DNA of 64,000 nt from Desulfovibrio sp. (GTDB lineage: Bacteria; Desulfobacterota; Desulfovibrionia; Desulfovibrionales; Desulfovibrionaceae), in contig JACQYS010000023.1 in the NCBI GenBank assembly GCA_016208105.1, positions 124,001 through 188,000 on the forward strand, read 5' to 3'. Below the pieces are notes generated by a model, which made no database searches, was not told where the DNA came from, and saw only the letters and a list, made by a program, of their open reading frames with translations. Of this stretch, positions 8,635 through 16,919 are shown in pieces. The position numbers and the translations under genes were made by a program. Each line of letters opens with the position of its first letter. The stretch's first letter is position 1.

Positions 8635-9858
8635 TCAACCGGACAGGGAGGATGAAAAACTCACGGCCGTGGCGGTCGCATAGGCCTTGATGCCACGCTT
8701 TTCTCCAGTGAATCCAAGCTTTTCCTCGGTAGTTGCCTTCACGTTCACCCTTTCCTGGGGAAGTCCCAGGAGCCCGGCCACATTGCGGCGGATGTGCTCG
8801 CGGTGGGGGCCGATCTTGGGTATCTGGGCCACGATGGTAAGATCCACATGCACCAGGGTGAGCCCGGCCGGGCCGAACCTTGCCAGAATCTCGCTCACCA
8901 GAACGGAACTGGCCACGCCCGCGAAACGCTGGTCCGTGTCCGGGAAATGCTGGCCGATGTCGCCCTGGCAGAGGCAACCGAGCAGGGCGTCCGTCAGGGC
9001 GTGCAGGAGAACGTCCCCGTCCGAATGGGCGATGACCTCGGGCGCGCCGGGTATTGGGGCGCAGCCAAGAACCATGGGACGTCCGGGCGTGCTCGCCGGG
9101 GTGTCCTTGGTGACGTAGCGGTGGACGTCGTAGCCGAAGCCCACTCGGGGAATGGCCACAGGGACGGACTGGCCGCCCAAAAGCCGCAGGTCCTCGGGTG
9201 TGGTGATCTTCACGTTCTGCTCCGAACCGGCCACCACCCGGACGGGCAGGCCCAGGGCCTCGGCCAGGGAGGCGTCGTCGGTTACGGTAAGGTTGTGTGT
9301 TCTGGCGTGCTCGAACCCTTGGCGCAGAACGGAGAGCTCGACGCCTTGGGGGGTCTGCACGGCCATGAGCCTCTGTCTGTCAGGTGTGGAGGTGACCACG
9401 CCTTCGGAGACTTCCTTTATGGTGTCCGTTACCGCAATGGCCGGAATGACCGCCTTGGCCCCGGCGCGCAGGGCATCGATCACCCTGACGATGACGTCTG
9501 GCGTGACGAAGCACCGGGCAGCGTCGTGCACCAGAACGTGGGTGCAGTCCGCCGGGAGCGCGGCCAGGGCGTTCTCGAGCGAGTCCTGGCGGCGTTCTCC
9601 CCCTGATACGGCGATCCATTCAAGCCCCAGGGGGGAGCGGCTGTCCAGGTCCTCAATCAGAGCGGTCATGGATTCGAGTTCGTCAGGAGGCAGGGCGAAC
9701 ACCATGCCCGCAACATTCGCGGTACGCGAAAAAGCCATTGCGGATTTCCAGAAGACCGGCTCGCCTCCGGCGTCCAGAAATTGCTTCCTGGTGGAGAGCC
9801 CGGCCTCTTTCATTCGGGTGCCGCTTCCAGCGGCCAGGAGAATAGTCCAGACAATCAT
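8635..9858 (-). CDS. ispDF: Bifunctional IspD/IspF isoprenoid (MEP pathway) enzyme
   Basis: A 407-residue fusion. Residues 1 to about 235 are IspD (MEP cytidylyltransferase) with the nucleotide-binding LLAAGSGTRM and the VHDAARC motif. About residue 243 onward is IspF (MEcPP synthase) starting RVGFGYDVHRY, with the zinc-binding DVH and a second His in IAHSDGDVLLHALTDALLG. It catalyses two non-consecutive steps of the MEP pathway; the intermediate kinase IspE must be elsewhere. Fusions of this type are well known in epsilon-, alpha- and deltaproteobacteria. Confidence 0.96.
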   Translation of the reverse strand: MIVWTILLAAGSGTRMKEAGLSTRKQFLDAGGEPVFWKSAMAFSRTANVAGMVFALPPDELESMTALIEDLDSRSPLGLEWIAVSGGERRQDSLENALAALPADCTHVLVHDAARCFVTPDVIVRVIDALRAGAKAVIPAIAVTDTIKEVSEGVVTSTPDRQRLMAVQTPQGVELSVLRQGFEHARTHNLTVTDDASLAEALGLPVRVVAGSEQNVKITTPEDLRLLGGQSVPVAIPRVGFGYDVHRYVTKDTPASTPGRPMVLGCAPIPGAPEVIAHSDGDVLLHALTDALLGCLCQGDIGQHFPDTDQRFAGVASSVLVSEILARFGPAGLTLVHVDLTIVAQIPKIGPHREHIRRNVAGLLGLPQERVNVKATTEEKLGFTGEKRGIKAYATATAVSFSSSLSG

Positions 9859-10117
9859 GGGTGTTCGGTATGTGGTTGGGTTGCGAGCCGCTTCAATGCC
9901 TCAATCTCATGGCGTTGTCACCATCGCCAGAGCGTCGGGTGCTGGCAAAAGAGCGTTGGTTGCAAGGGAAGGCCGGATCGGATAGCAAATAATCGCAGAG
10001 CTGTTCATTCTTCATCATAGCCTTCCGATGAAGAGCCTTGTGACGGAGTGCTCTTGTGAGCTCCGGCGTCCAGCCGGTTCCATGTTGGAGGGTTTTCTTC
10101 AGACACCGAAGGGTTCC

Positions 10118-11446
10118 ATGCCCACCGTGCATCGCAGTGACGTTTTCACACGCGTGAAGGATCTTCTTGCCTTGTTGCCGGGATTTGGTCCTGCAACAGG
10201 CGGCTGTCCTGCGGAGTATCGCTCGGCCTCCGGGCGGGTCCTCCGGCTTAGCCTCTATTCCCTGAACAGCCTCAAGGCCCATGGCCTGCGCAGCATCTTC
10301 TCGGTGATCTCCATAGCCCTGGGCGTGGCAAGCGTCACGATCACCAAGGCGGTCGTGGACGGCGCGGACGCCAGGCTCGAGGAGTTCGTCGAATGGTTCG
10401 GCGCGGACGCCGCGTTCATCACCGGCGGGGATATCTACGCTCAACTCAGCCAGAGAAAGCTCACCCTCACCCGGGGGGATGTGGAAGCCGTCGTCGATCA
10501 GTTGCCGGGGGTGCGTATGGTCACGTCCGGGCGCAACATCCGGTCCGTGAGCGTAAGCCGGGAGGCAAAGGCGTATGAAACCCAGGTGCTGGTCGGGAGC
10601 TCGCCGCCATTCTGCCAATCCTGGAATTGGGATCTCGAGGAAGGCGAGGACATCACCGGAGCCGACGCTGCGGTCAGCCGGAAGGTCTGCCTCCTGGGCG
10701 AAACCGTGAGCCGTGAGCTTTTCGGCAACGATTCGCCGGTGGGGCAGACCGTGACCATTGGCAAACACATCTTCACCGTGAAAGGCAGGCTGGCTGTCAG
10801 GGGCTTTTCTTCCGGGCAGACCAACATGGACGACAGGGTGATAATACCTCTGAGCACCCTGACCAGATACTTCAACCAGGACCCGAAATACGTCAACGGC
10901 CTGCGGATCCGCTTCCACGACGCCAACGCCATAGCGGAGAATCTGGAGAATCTTCGCGGTCTATTGCGCCATCGCCACGGCATTCGCCCGGAATTCCCGG
11001 ACGATTTCAGCATCGTCTCCTCAAGCGAGATCATACGCTTCCTCAAGGTGCTCAAGCACGGCATCGGCATATTCCTCGGAGCGTTTTCCGCCGTCACCTT
11101 GGCGGTCGGTGGGATCGTGCTGGCAAATTTGACCTATGTGGTCATCGATCAGCGCAAGCAGGAGATAGGCATCCTCATGGCCGTTGGCGCACGCAGGCGC
11201 GACATCCTCGTGCAGTTCATGTCCGAGATCGCGTTTCTCTGCCTTGCCGGAGCGGTTTCCGGCATGGTGCTGAGCCTGGCCGCCACGGCCTGGATCAATC
11301 ACGTACAGGTGTTCACGGTCTCATTTTCCCCGTCGGTCTGGGTGGTGGGGCTTTTAGGGGCGAGCGTTGTGGCGTTTGTTTTCGGGCTGGCTCCGGCCAT
11401 GTCCGCTGCAAAGATGGACCCCGTCCAATCGTTGAGCGAGGGGTGA
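10118..11446 (+). CDS. ABC transporter permease, FtsX/MacB family
   Basis: An inner-membrane permease of the MacB/LolC type: first transmembrane helix near the N-terminus (LRSIFSVISIALGVASVTI), a large periplasmic domain with the MacB core signature (GETVSRELFGNDSPVGQTV), then three C-terminal helices with the cytoplasmic coupling segment QRKQEIGILMAVGARRRDIL. Such permeases need an ATPase to act; none is adjacent. The start is uncertain: ATG 10118 (442 residues) is preferred, and an in-frame ATG at 10028 would add 30 poorly conserved-looking residues. Its stop overlaps the next gene (GTGA), which implies translational coupling with the YiiX-like, sulfotransferase and APS kinase genes. Confidence 0.85.
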   Translation: MPTVHRSDVFTRVKDLLALLPGFGPATGGCPAEYRSASGRVLRLSLYSLNSLKAHGLRSIFSVISIALGVASVTITKAVVDGADARLEEFVEWFGADAAFITGGDIYAQLSQRKLTLTRGDVEAVVDQLPGVRMVTSGRNIRSVSVSREAKAYETQVLVGSSPPFCQSWNWDLEEGEDITGADAAVSRKVCLLGETVSRELFGNDSPVGQTVTIGKHIFTVKGRLAVRGFSSGQTNMDDRVIIPLSTLTRYFNQDPKYVNGLRIRFHDANAIAENLENLRGLLRHRHGIRPEFPDDFSIVSSSEIIRFLKVLKHGIGIFLGAFSAVTLAVGGIVLANLTYVVIDQRKQEIGILMAVGARRRDILVQFMSEIAFLCLAGAVSGMVLSLAATAWINHVQVFTVSFSPSVWVVGLLGASVVAFVFGLAPAMSAAKMDPVQSLSEG

Positions 11447-12612
11447 CCATGGCGGCGAAATCGGCACATGAAGTCTTCGAGAAGTACACAAGGGATCTGA
11501 GGGCGTACATCGCCGGAGGCTTGTTCGAGAATGTTCCTTCCGGGGACGCCGGGCATGAACCCATAAGAACCGGCGACGTCCTGCTCAGGCTCCCGGCCAT
11601 GGAGGAGTCCCTGGCCATCGCCTCGGTCATGCTTTCAGGCTATTCGCATTGCGGAATCGCCGTGGAAGAGAGGGGACGGATATTTGTCGCGGATTGTCAC
11701 CCGTCGGGCTCAGGGGAGGGCGGAAACACCCGTTTTATTCCTTTCGAAACGTGGAGCAGGGAAGAATCCGGCACGAGCATGGTCCACTGGCTCGCCCTGC
11801 GTCATACCGCGCTTGATGTTTCATCGTGCGCTCGCGCAGTGGACGATATTTCCAAAACCACTCGTTTCGGCCTGATGGCGGACCATTTCGGACGTGTTGG
11901 TGAACCGGGCAAAGGAACCGGAAACTGTACGTCGTTTCTCTTGGCAATCCTTGCGCGCATGGGCCTCGATTGCACGGACGTGGAGGCCCTGGGACGGGTG
12001 AACCAGCACACCTTCCTGACGTTTCTTAAGATAATGGAAGCCGGATTCTATGATCTCATCCGGGAGCAAGGCGCCAGGAGGTTCATGAACATCGCCCGGG
12101 AATACGGCATTACGGGCATGCTGGGATGGAAGGGCGTCATGCTTCCGCCCGCTTTCGCGGAGATGCTTCCTGGTTTCAAGGTGGTGGCGTATCAGCGTCC
12201 TTCGGGCAAGCATCAGGACCACTTCGCTCCCTGGCTCGAACACTACCGGCGTACGATCACCGCTTTGCGGGCCGCGGCCAGCTGCCACGGCATCGCGCCC
12301 GCCCAGGTGCCCGTGGAACTGGTCAAGGCCTCGGGTAGCCTCTTTGGGCGGGTGCTTGCCGGAGAACCTCGGGAATGCCCCCTGGACGGGGTCAGGCTGG
12401 CCTCCCGGATACTCATGGCCGAGTCGAGCGACCCTTCGAACTACATCCGGATTCCCATCGGGGCCCGCCACGCCCTGAACGGGCAGGGGGCCACGCAGCG
12501 GCTCTGCTCGCAGGCGATGATCCTTGCAACTCCGGCGGTGTTGCACGCCGCCCGGCTTCTTGGCTGGAAGCCGATCAAAGTGTTCGACGCGTGCGCCAAG
12601 GAGGGATTGTGA
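11443..12612 (+). CDS. YiiX-like permuted NlpC/P60 papain-fold protein
   Basis: A 389-residue protein whose first half matches the permuted NlpC/P60 (YaeF/YiiX) group: GDVLLR near residue 45, the catalytic-type histidine in YSHCGIAV (about 68-75), and the cysteine in GNCTSFL (about 165-171). In permuted members the His precedes the Cys, as here. The C-terminal half (about 220-389) has no recognised domain. Members act as amidases or peptidases on peptidoglycan, lipids or proteins; the substrate is not known here. No signal peptide is visible, so it is probably cytoplasmic. The GTG at 11443 overlaps the permease stop; an ATG at 11449 is the alternative start. Confidence 0.7.
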   Translation: MTMAAKSAHEVFEKYTRDLRAYIAGGLFENVPSGDAGHEPIRTGDVLLRLPAMEESLAIASVMLSGYSHCGIAVEERGRIFVADCHPSGSGEGGNTRFIPFETWSREESGTSMVHWLALRHTALDVSSCARAVDDISKTTRFGLMADHFGRVGEPGKGTGNCTSFLLAILARMGLDCTDVEALGRVNQHTFLTFLKIMEAGFYDLIREQGARRFMNIAREYGITGMLGWKGVMLPPAFAEMLPGFKVVAYQRPSGKHQDHFAPWLEHYRRTITALRAAASCHGIAPAQVPVELVKASGSLFGRVLAGEPRECPLDGVRLASRILMAESSDPSNYIRIPIGARHALNGQGATQRLCSQAMILATPAVLHAARLLGWKPIKVFDACAKEGL

Positions 12613-13760
12613 AGACGCAATACCCTAACTTCATTTCGAAAGTACTCTTGAGCGGCGGGTTTTCCAGCCAGTTCGCTTTTCCCATAGTCTCCACCGCCTT
12701 TGGCGCAAAGGTTTTCGAGCTGGTCGAAAAGTGTCTTCCACAACCGGAAAACATGCCCGAGGTGCGCGCGCCGATCTTCGTCATCGGCCTGCCAAGAACC
12801 GGTTCCACATGGCTGCAAACGCTTCTGTGTTCGCATCCGGACCTGGGATACTTCACGCACTGGATGCATCATTTTCGGAAAACCATCAGAGGCGCCTATG
12901 CAGTAAGCGACTTTCTGAAACTCGATGCCTGGGGGGAGCGGTTCATAGGAGATTCCGTGGTCAACTCGCTGCACGGAGCGTCCGAAGGGCTGGCCTTCTG
13001 GGGGGAGTGGTTCAGCCAGGACCCCGCATGCCTTCTTTATGACGAGTTTCGGATGGATGACCTGGACGCCGCCACCATTGAAGAGATTCGTTCGACCATT
13101 GCAACCGCTCTGGCCCAATTTCCGGGTCAAAGACGGTTCTTCTGCAAGAACCCGGGGTTCATACCGTATTCCCCGGTGCTCGCGGAGCTTTTTCCGGACG
13201 CCTACTTCATCCATCTGGTCCGCGATCCGAGGCCCACGGCCAATTCCATGGTCAAGCTCTGGCAGCGCTGCGACTCTCAATTGCGTTCGATTCGCGCCTC
13301 TGGTAAAAAAATGGCAATGAATCTGGAAAGTTTCGTTCCCTATCCCAGACTGCCGCGGCTGGCCGAGTACGTCGACCGGTTCGGTGCGGGAAACGTGCGG
13401 ACCACGGCCCGGTTGTGGCGGGATTCGCTCCTTTACATGGGTGAGAAGGGCGACCGGCTGCCCAACCTTTTGACAGTTCGATTCGAGTCGATCCTGGCCG
13501 ATCCCCAGGGGTGCGTGAACCGCATTCTGGAATTTTGCGGACTTGAACCATTCGCACCCGGGAATGCGGCCTTTGCCTCCCTCTGCGCCAAGACCGGGCA
13601 TGTTTCCCATGTGAACACCTACGGGGAATTCGGGCTCATCTCGGAAGTTTGCCACCAGACCATGACCCTTCTCGGCTACGACCCGGACTCGCCAGCGGGA
13701 GGATGTGTCGCCGCGCGGCAGGTGCCCGCCCCCAGGGAGTATTTCGGAGAGATTCTGTGA
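12609..13760 (+). CDS. Sulfotransferase family protein (PAPS-dependent)
   Basis: A 383-residue sulfotransferase. The 5'-phosphosulfate-binding loop is VIGLPRTGSTWLQ (about residues 59-71), and the 3'-phosphate-binding element is VRDPRPTANSM (about residues 206-216), with the expected Arg and Ser. It should move a sulfonyl group from PAPS to a hydroxyl or amine; the acceptor is unknown. Start is GTG at 12609, preceded by a very strong AAGGAGG and overlapping the previous stop (GTGA); the frame continues upstream but only as an overlap. The next gene, APS kinase, also begins within its stop codon, so donor synthesis and use are co-expressed. Confidence 0.87.
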   Translation: MKTQYPNFISKVLLSGGFSSQFAFPIVSTAFGAKVFELVEKCLPQPENMPEVRAPIFVIGLPRTGSTWLQTLLCSHPDLGYFTHWMHHFRKTIRGAYAVSDFLKLDAWGERFIGDSVVNSLHGASEGLAFWGEWFSQDPACLLYDEFRMDDLDAATIEEIRSTIATALAQFPGQRRFFCKNPGFIPYSPVLAELFPDAYFIHLVRDPRPTANSMVKLWQRCDSQLRSIRASGKKMAMNLESFVPYPRLPRLAEYVDRFGAGNVRTTARLWRDSLLYMGEKGDRLPNLLTVRFESILADPQGCVNRILEFCGLEPFAPGNAAFASLCAKTGHVSHVNTYGEFGLISEVCHQTMTLLGYDPDSPAGGCVAARQVPAPREYFGEIL

Positions 13761-14311
13761 GCTTCACGGTTTGGTTCACCGGGCTGTCGGGATCGGGTAA
13801 AACCACGGTGTCCCGCCTGGTGGAACAGGCGCTTTGCTCCCGGGACGTCCCGGTGGTGAGGCTGGACGGCGACGAAATTCGCTCCAGCCACGACTGGAAG
13901 CTGGGTTTTTCGCGTGAGGATCGCCTGGAACAGACCAGGCGGCTTGGCGAACTCGCCCTGATGCACAACATGAGCGGGAGGGTGTGCCTTGTGGCGGCCA
14001 TTTCGCCGTACAGGGAGGCCCGGGAGAAGGTGAGAGAGCGGATCGGCAATTTCGTCGAAGTGTACTGCTCGGCCGGATTGGCCACCCTTGTGGCCAAGGA
14101 CGTCAAGGGGCTCTACAGCCGGGCGCTTGCCGGCCAATTGGAGGACTTCACGGGAATCAGCGCACCGTATGAAGCCCCGCCTGAGCCGGAGGCCGTGGTG
14201 CGCGCCTATGAGGAAAAGCCGGAAGAGAGTCTTAGAATTGTAATGGGTGCCCTGTCCGAGCACCTCAAGTGCGCGGCCGAGGCACGCACCCTTACGGCCG
14301 TTCAGGATTGA
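13757..14311 (+). CDS. cysC: Adenylylsulfate (APS) kinase
   Basis: A 184-residue kinase that phosphorylates APS to PAPS. P-loop GLSGSGKTT at about residues 8-16; RLDGDEIR follows where APS kinases have LDGDNxR; and the family-specific lid DVKGLYSRALAG then FTGISAPYEAP is present. It starts at GTG 13757 inside the stop region of the sulfotransferase (GTGA). In a sulfate reducer, APS is abundant as the dissimilatory intermediate, so this gene probably supplies PAPS for the sulfotransferase rather than for assimilation; that is inference from the pairing. Confidence 0.92.
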   Translation: MSFTVWFTGLSGSGKTTVSRLVEQALCSRDVPVVRLDGDEIRSSHDWKLGFSREDRLEQTRRLGELALMHNMSGRVCLVAAISPYREAREKVRERIGNFVEVYCSAGLATLVAKDVKGLYSRALAGQLEDFTGISAPYEAPPEPEAVVRAYEEKPEESLRIVMGALSEHLKCAAEARTLTAVQD

Positions 14312-14321
14312 GCACGAAGTA

Positions 14322-14701
14322 GAGAGGGGAGCCGGCCATAAGCCGGATTTTGTGACTCACGCCTTGCGGCGAAAGCGCTGTCATTCCTCTAGGGCGACGG
14401 TTACCCGCCGCCTCAAGCAACCTACCCGGAAGCTTCGGCCGGGCCAGCCTCGATCGCTTCCCTATTTGGTCTTGCTCCGGACGGGGCATGCCTAGCTTGC
14501 CGTGTCGCCACGGCAACTGGTGGGCTCTTACCCCACCGTTTCACCCTTACCCGAAAGGCTTTCGCCTTCCGGGCGGTTTGCTTTCTGTGGCGCTTCTCCG
14601 GGGATCGCTCCCCCTGGGCGTTACCCAGCGTCCTGCCCTGCGGAGTCCGGACTTTCCTCCCCGGGTTTCCCCGCGGCGACAGCCTGTCCGGCTCCCCCTC
14701 G
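14322..14701 (-). ncRNA. rnpB: RNase P RNA (class A)
   Basis: Read on the minus strand the RNA begins GAGGGGGAGCCGGAC and ends CCGGCTCCCCTCTC, which pair as helix P1. The universally conserved P4 strand GGAGGAAAGTCCGGACTCC lies about 50 nt from the 5' end. The other landmark regions are the GGTAAGGGTGAAACGG-type segment, the AGAGGAATGAC segment near the 3' side, and the ACAAAATCCGGCTTATG 3' portion. Length about 380 nt fits a class A RNA. Ends are estimated to within a few bases from P1. It is convergent with cysC and downstream of the zinc-ribbon gene. Confidence 0.95.
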
Positions 14702-14728
14702 AAAACTAAATCCTGCGGCCCGGACCGT

Positions 14729-15493
14729 CTAGGCCTGGGCGGCAGCGGCGACCTGGGGCTCTTCAGCCTTGTCCGCTCCGGGAATGTGCTGCACCCAGTA
14801 GATAAGGCGCTGGCAGTTGGGGCAGGAGAGTATCTGCTGTCCCTTCTGCAGCTCGATGTATGCCTGGGGCGGGATGGAAATGTTGCATCCCGAGCACACG
14901 CCCATATCCACGGACACGATGACCGGATTGGCCAGGCGGGAGCGGATGAACTCGTAGCGCGACAGAATCGGCGGAGGCAGCACCTTGCAGGCTTCCTTGC
15001 GCTGCTTGGCGAGCACATCGAGGCGCTTCTGGGCGGCGCTCATGCGGTCGGCAAGTCCGGCGCGGGCGGCTTCCAGCTCCACGCGCACAGTGTCGACCTG
15101 GGCGGAGACTTCCTGGTCCAGGGCGGTCTGGCGCTCCTGCTCTTCGGCAAAGGCGGCCTTCTCCTCGTCGCGGGAGCGGTTGAGCTTCTCCAGGGTGTCC
15201 ATCTCACGCACCATGGCGTGGTATTCCTTGGAGTTGCCCACCATCATCATCTTGCTCTTGGACTTCTTGAGGCGCACATGGTCTTCTTCCATGTCCGTCT
15301 CAAGGCGCTTGAGCTGGTCGGTCAGGTAGGTGAGTTTTTCCCTCACGATTTCCCTGGAAGCTTCCATGTCCTGGTATTTCTTTTCCAGTCCCTGGATTTC
15401 CATGGGAGCGTTATCCAGCTCGGAACGCAGAGAGATCATCTCCCCGTCGATCTGCTGGAGCATAACCAATTGTTCGATCTGTTTCTGGTACAT
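14729..15493 (-). CDS. Coiled-coil protein with C-terminal C4 zinc ribbon (CdsZ/DUF164-type)
   Basis: A 254-residue cytoplasmic protein. About residues 1-170 are a long heptad-rich coiled coil (MYQKQIEQLVMLQQID start), and about 195-235 form the zinc ribbon with CSGC and CPNC cysteine pairs, followed by an Ala-rich tail. This architecture matches the DUF164/zf-RING_7 family, whose chlamydial member CdsZ links to type III secretion, while most bacterial members are uncharacterised. It is usually found beside the Nif3-like gene, as here (nif3-like gene upstream on the same strand, 133 bp away). Confidence 0.88.
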   Translation of the reverse strand: MYQKQIEQLVMLQQIDGEMISLRSELDNAPMEIQGLEKKYQDMEASREIVREKLTYLTDQLKRLETDMEEDHVRLKKSKSKMMMVGNSKEYHAMVREMDTLEKLNRSRDEEKAAFAEEQERQTALDQEVSAQVDTVRVELEAARAGLADRMSAAQKRLDVLAKQRKEACKVLPPPILSRYEFIRSRLANPVIVSVDMGVCSGCNISIPPQAYIELQKGQQILSCPNCQRLIYWVQHIPGADKAEEPQVAAAAQA

Positions 15494-15626
15494 TGCCGTC
15501 TCCGGGTGTGTTCGCCGTTGCCTGCTGGCCTGTTTGCCGGTGGCGGAAACCGTCCGCCTGTGCAGGTGCCGGCCGAAAAGGTCACATCAATATATCAAAA
15601 AACACGCGGGTGTTTTTCAACCGAAT

Positions 15627-16646
15627 CTAGGGCCGCAAGATGGCCCGCATGGGGTCCGGGCTTTCGAAGAAACGCACGGTAAGCCCCGCGTCGCTGGTTG
15701 AGTCGGCCAAGTGCTTGGCCATGCGGCGCATCATTTCCTCTTCGAGAACGCGGTGCCCGGCGTCGATGGTAAGGCCCAGATGGCGAACATCCAGGGCCGC
15801 GTGGTGCGTGACGTCGCCGGTGATGTAGACGTCCGCGCCTTTGGCGAAAGCCTTTTCGGCCGCGGACGCTCCGGACCCAGTGCAATAGGCCACTGTCCGG
15901 ACAGTGGCGGGGGCGTTGCCCACAAGGGTGACAAAGGAACGCGGAACAGCCCGCCAGAATGCCTCGAGGAAGGTTTCCATGGACGCGGGCTCGGGAAGAT
16001 CGCCGATGATGCCGTAGCCGAAAGGTTCAGAAGGCTCGGCCAGACGGACCGCGCCCGCCATTCCCGAAACGTCGGGACAGTCCCGCAGGATCTTCGCCAT
16101 TGCCGGCCATTGGGGCTCGGGGCAGGAAAAAGCCTGGGGAGCGTGGCGCAGGGCGTCCCGGTCGAAGTGCAGGCGGTCCACGTCGAGATGGTCGGGAAAT
16201 TCCAGGGCGTCGAACCCGTCCATGGCCACTTCCTTGAAGATGCCCATGATGCGCGGCGTAACCCCTTGAGGATCGACAATGCGGCGGTTGGAAAGATTGA
16301 GCTCGTCGGCAAGCCAGGCCGCGGGGCCCGCCGGGGCGCAGTCCAGGGAGGTGTGGGCCGCGTAGAGCCAGGCGCCGTGGGTCAAGAGAAGACGCAGAAC
16401 CTCGTGGTGAGGGTCCAGCCGGTCGGGCAGGCGCGGGGTTTTGCCCAGCGGATGATGGGTGAGCACCACCTGGGCGCCCCAGCCAAGAGCCTTTTTCAAG
16501 ACCTCGGGGGTGGGGTCGAGAGCCACGGCCAGCTTGTCGGCACTCGTGGGGGCGGCAGCCACCTGCACGCCGCAACGGTCCCAGCTTGCTGCCATATGTG
16601 GCGGAGCGGCCTGCTCGATCAGGCCAAAGAGGTCGCTTATGTTCAT
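15627..16646 (-). CDS. Nif3-like dinuclear metal-centre protein (YqfO/NIF3 family)
   Basis: A 339-residue protein of the Nif3/DUF34 family with the split metal-binding signature: LTHHPLG (about residues 62-68) early, and GDVTHHAALD with a late Glu (VLEEEM) near the C-terminus. The central insert (about 120-230) is the PII-like lid domain of long bacterial members. Family members bind two metal ions; function is debated. The start is the ATG at 16646 because the protein begins at the conserved N-terminus (MNISDLFGLIEQ). That ATG follows only five bases after the U-tract of the tRNA terminator and has no Shine-Dalgarno. Confidence 0.9.
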   Translation of the reverse strand: MNISDLFGLIEQAAPPHMAASWDRCGVQVAAAPTSADKLAVALDPTPEVLKKALGWGAQVVLTHHPLGKTPRLPDRLDPHHEVLRLLLTHGAWLYAAHTSLDCAPAGPAAWLADELNLSNRRIVDPQGVTPRIMGIFKEVAMDGFDALEFPDHLDVDRLHFDRDALRHAPQAFSCPEPQWPAMAKILRDCPDVSGMAGAVRLAEPSEPFGYGIIGDLPEPASMETFLEAFWRAVPRSFVTLVGNAPATVRTVAYCTGSGASAAEKAFAKGADVYITGDVTHHAALDVRHLGLTIDAGHRVLEEEMMRRMAKHLADSTSDAGLTVRFFESPDPMRAILRP

Positions 16647-16651
16647 TTGTC

Positions 16652-16698
16652 AAAAAAAAGAAGGCGCTTTCCGGGTAGACCCCTAGGAAAGCACCTTC
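16652..16698 (-). terminator. Rho-independent terminator downstream of tRNA (CAU)
   Basis: On the minus strand a 13-bp stem (one G-U pair; arms 16686-16698 and 16660-16672) is followed by eight U residues (16652-16659). It lies about 80 nt downstream of the tRNA and just upstream of the Nif3-like start codon. Confidence 0.85.
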
Positions 16699-16775
16699 CA
16701 GTGAGCGATTTTCAAATTGTTATCCCAAAAAGTGTTCCGTGCGATGATCGGCAACGAATCTTCCTTCGTGGTGCG

Positions 16776-16851
16776 TGGTGGGCCTACCAGGGGTCGAACC
16801 TGGGACCACCCGGTTATGAGCCGGAAGCTCTGCCAACTGAGCTATAGGCCC
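16776..16851 (-). tRNA. tRNA with CAU anticodon, probably elongator tRNA-Met
   Basis: A 76-nt cloverleaf on the minus strand beginning GGGCCTATAGCTCAG and ending TAGGCCCACCA, with the 3' CCA encoded. The anticodon loop reads CTCATAA, giving anticodon CAU. The T arm GGTTCGAACCCC is standard. It lacks the initiator features (C1-A72 mismatch, three G-C pairs at the base of the anticodon stem), so it is elongator tRNA-Met or the lysidine-modified tRNA-Ile2; sequence alone favours Met. Confidence 0.93.
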
Positions 16852-16919
16852 ACAGCTCAAGTGTGAATTTGAGTCAATAATCCAAGCTTTGCATTGTTGT
16901 CAAGAAACAAATGAATGAA

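Noticed and set aside
12441-13655. 404-codon minus-strand frame
   Set aside because: Lies opposite the sulfotransferase, whose motifs are clear; no motifs on this strand.
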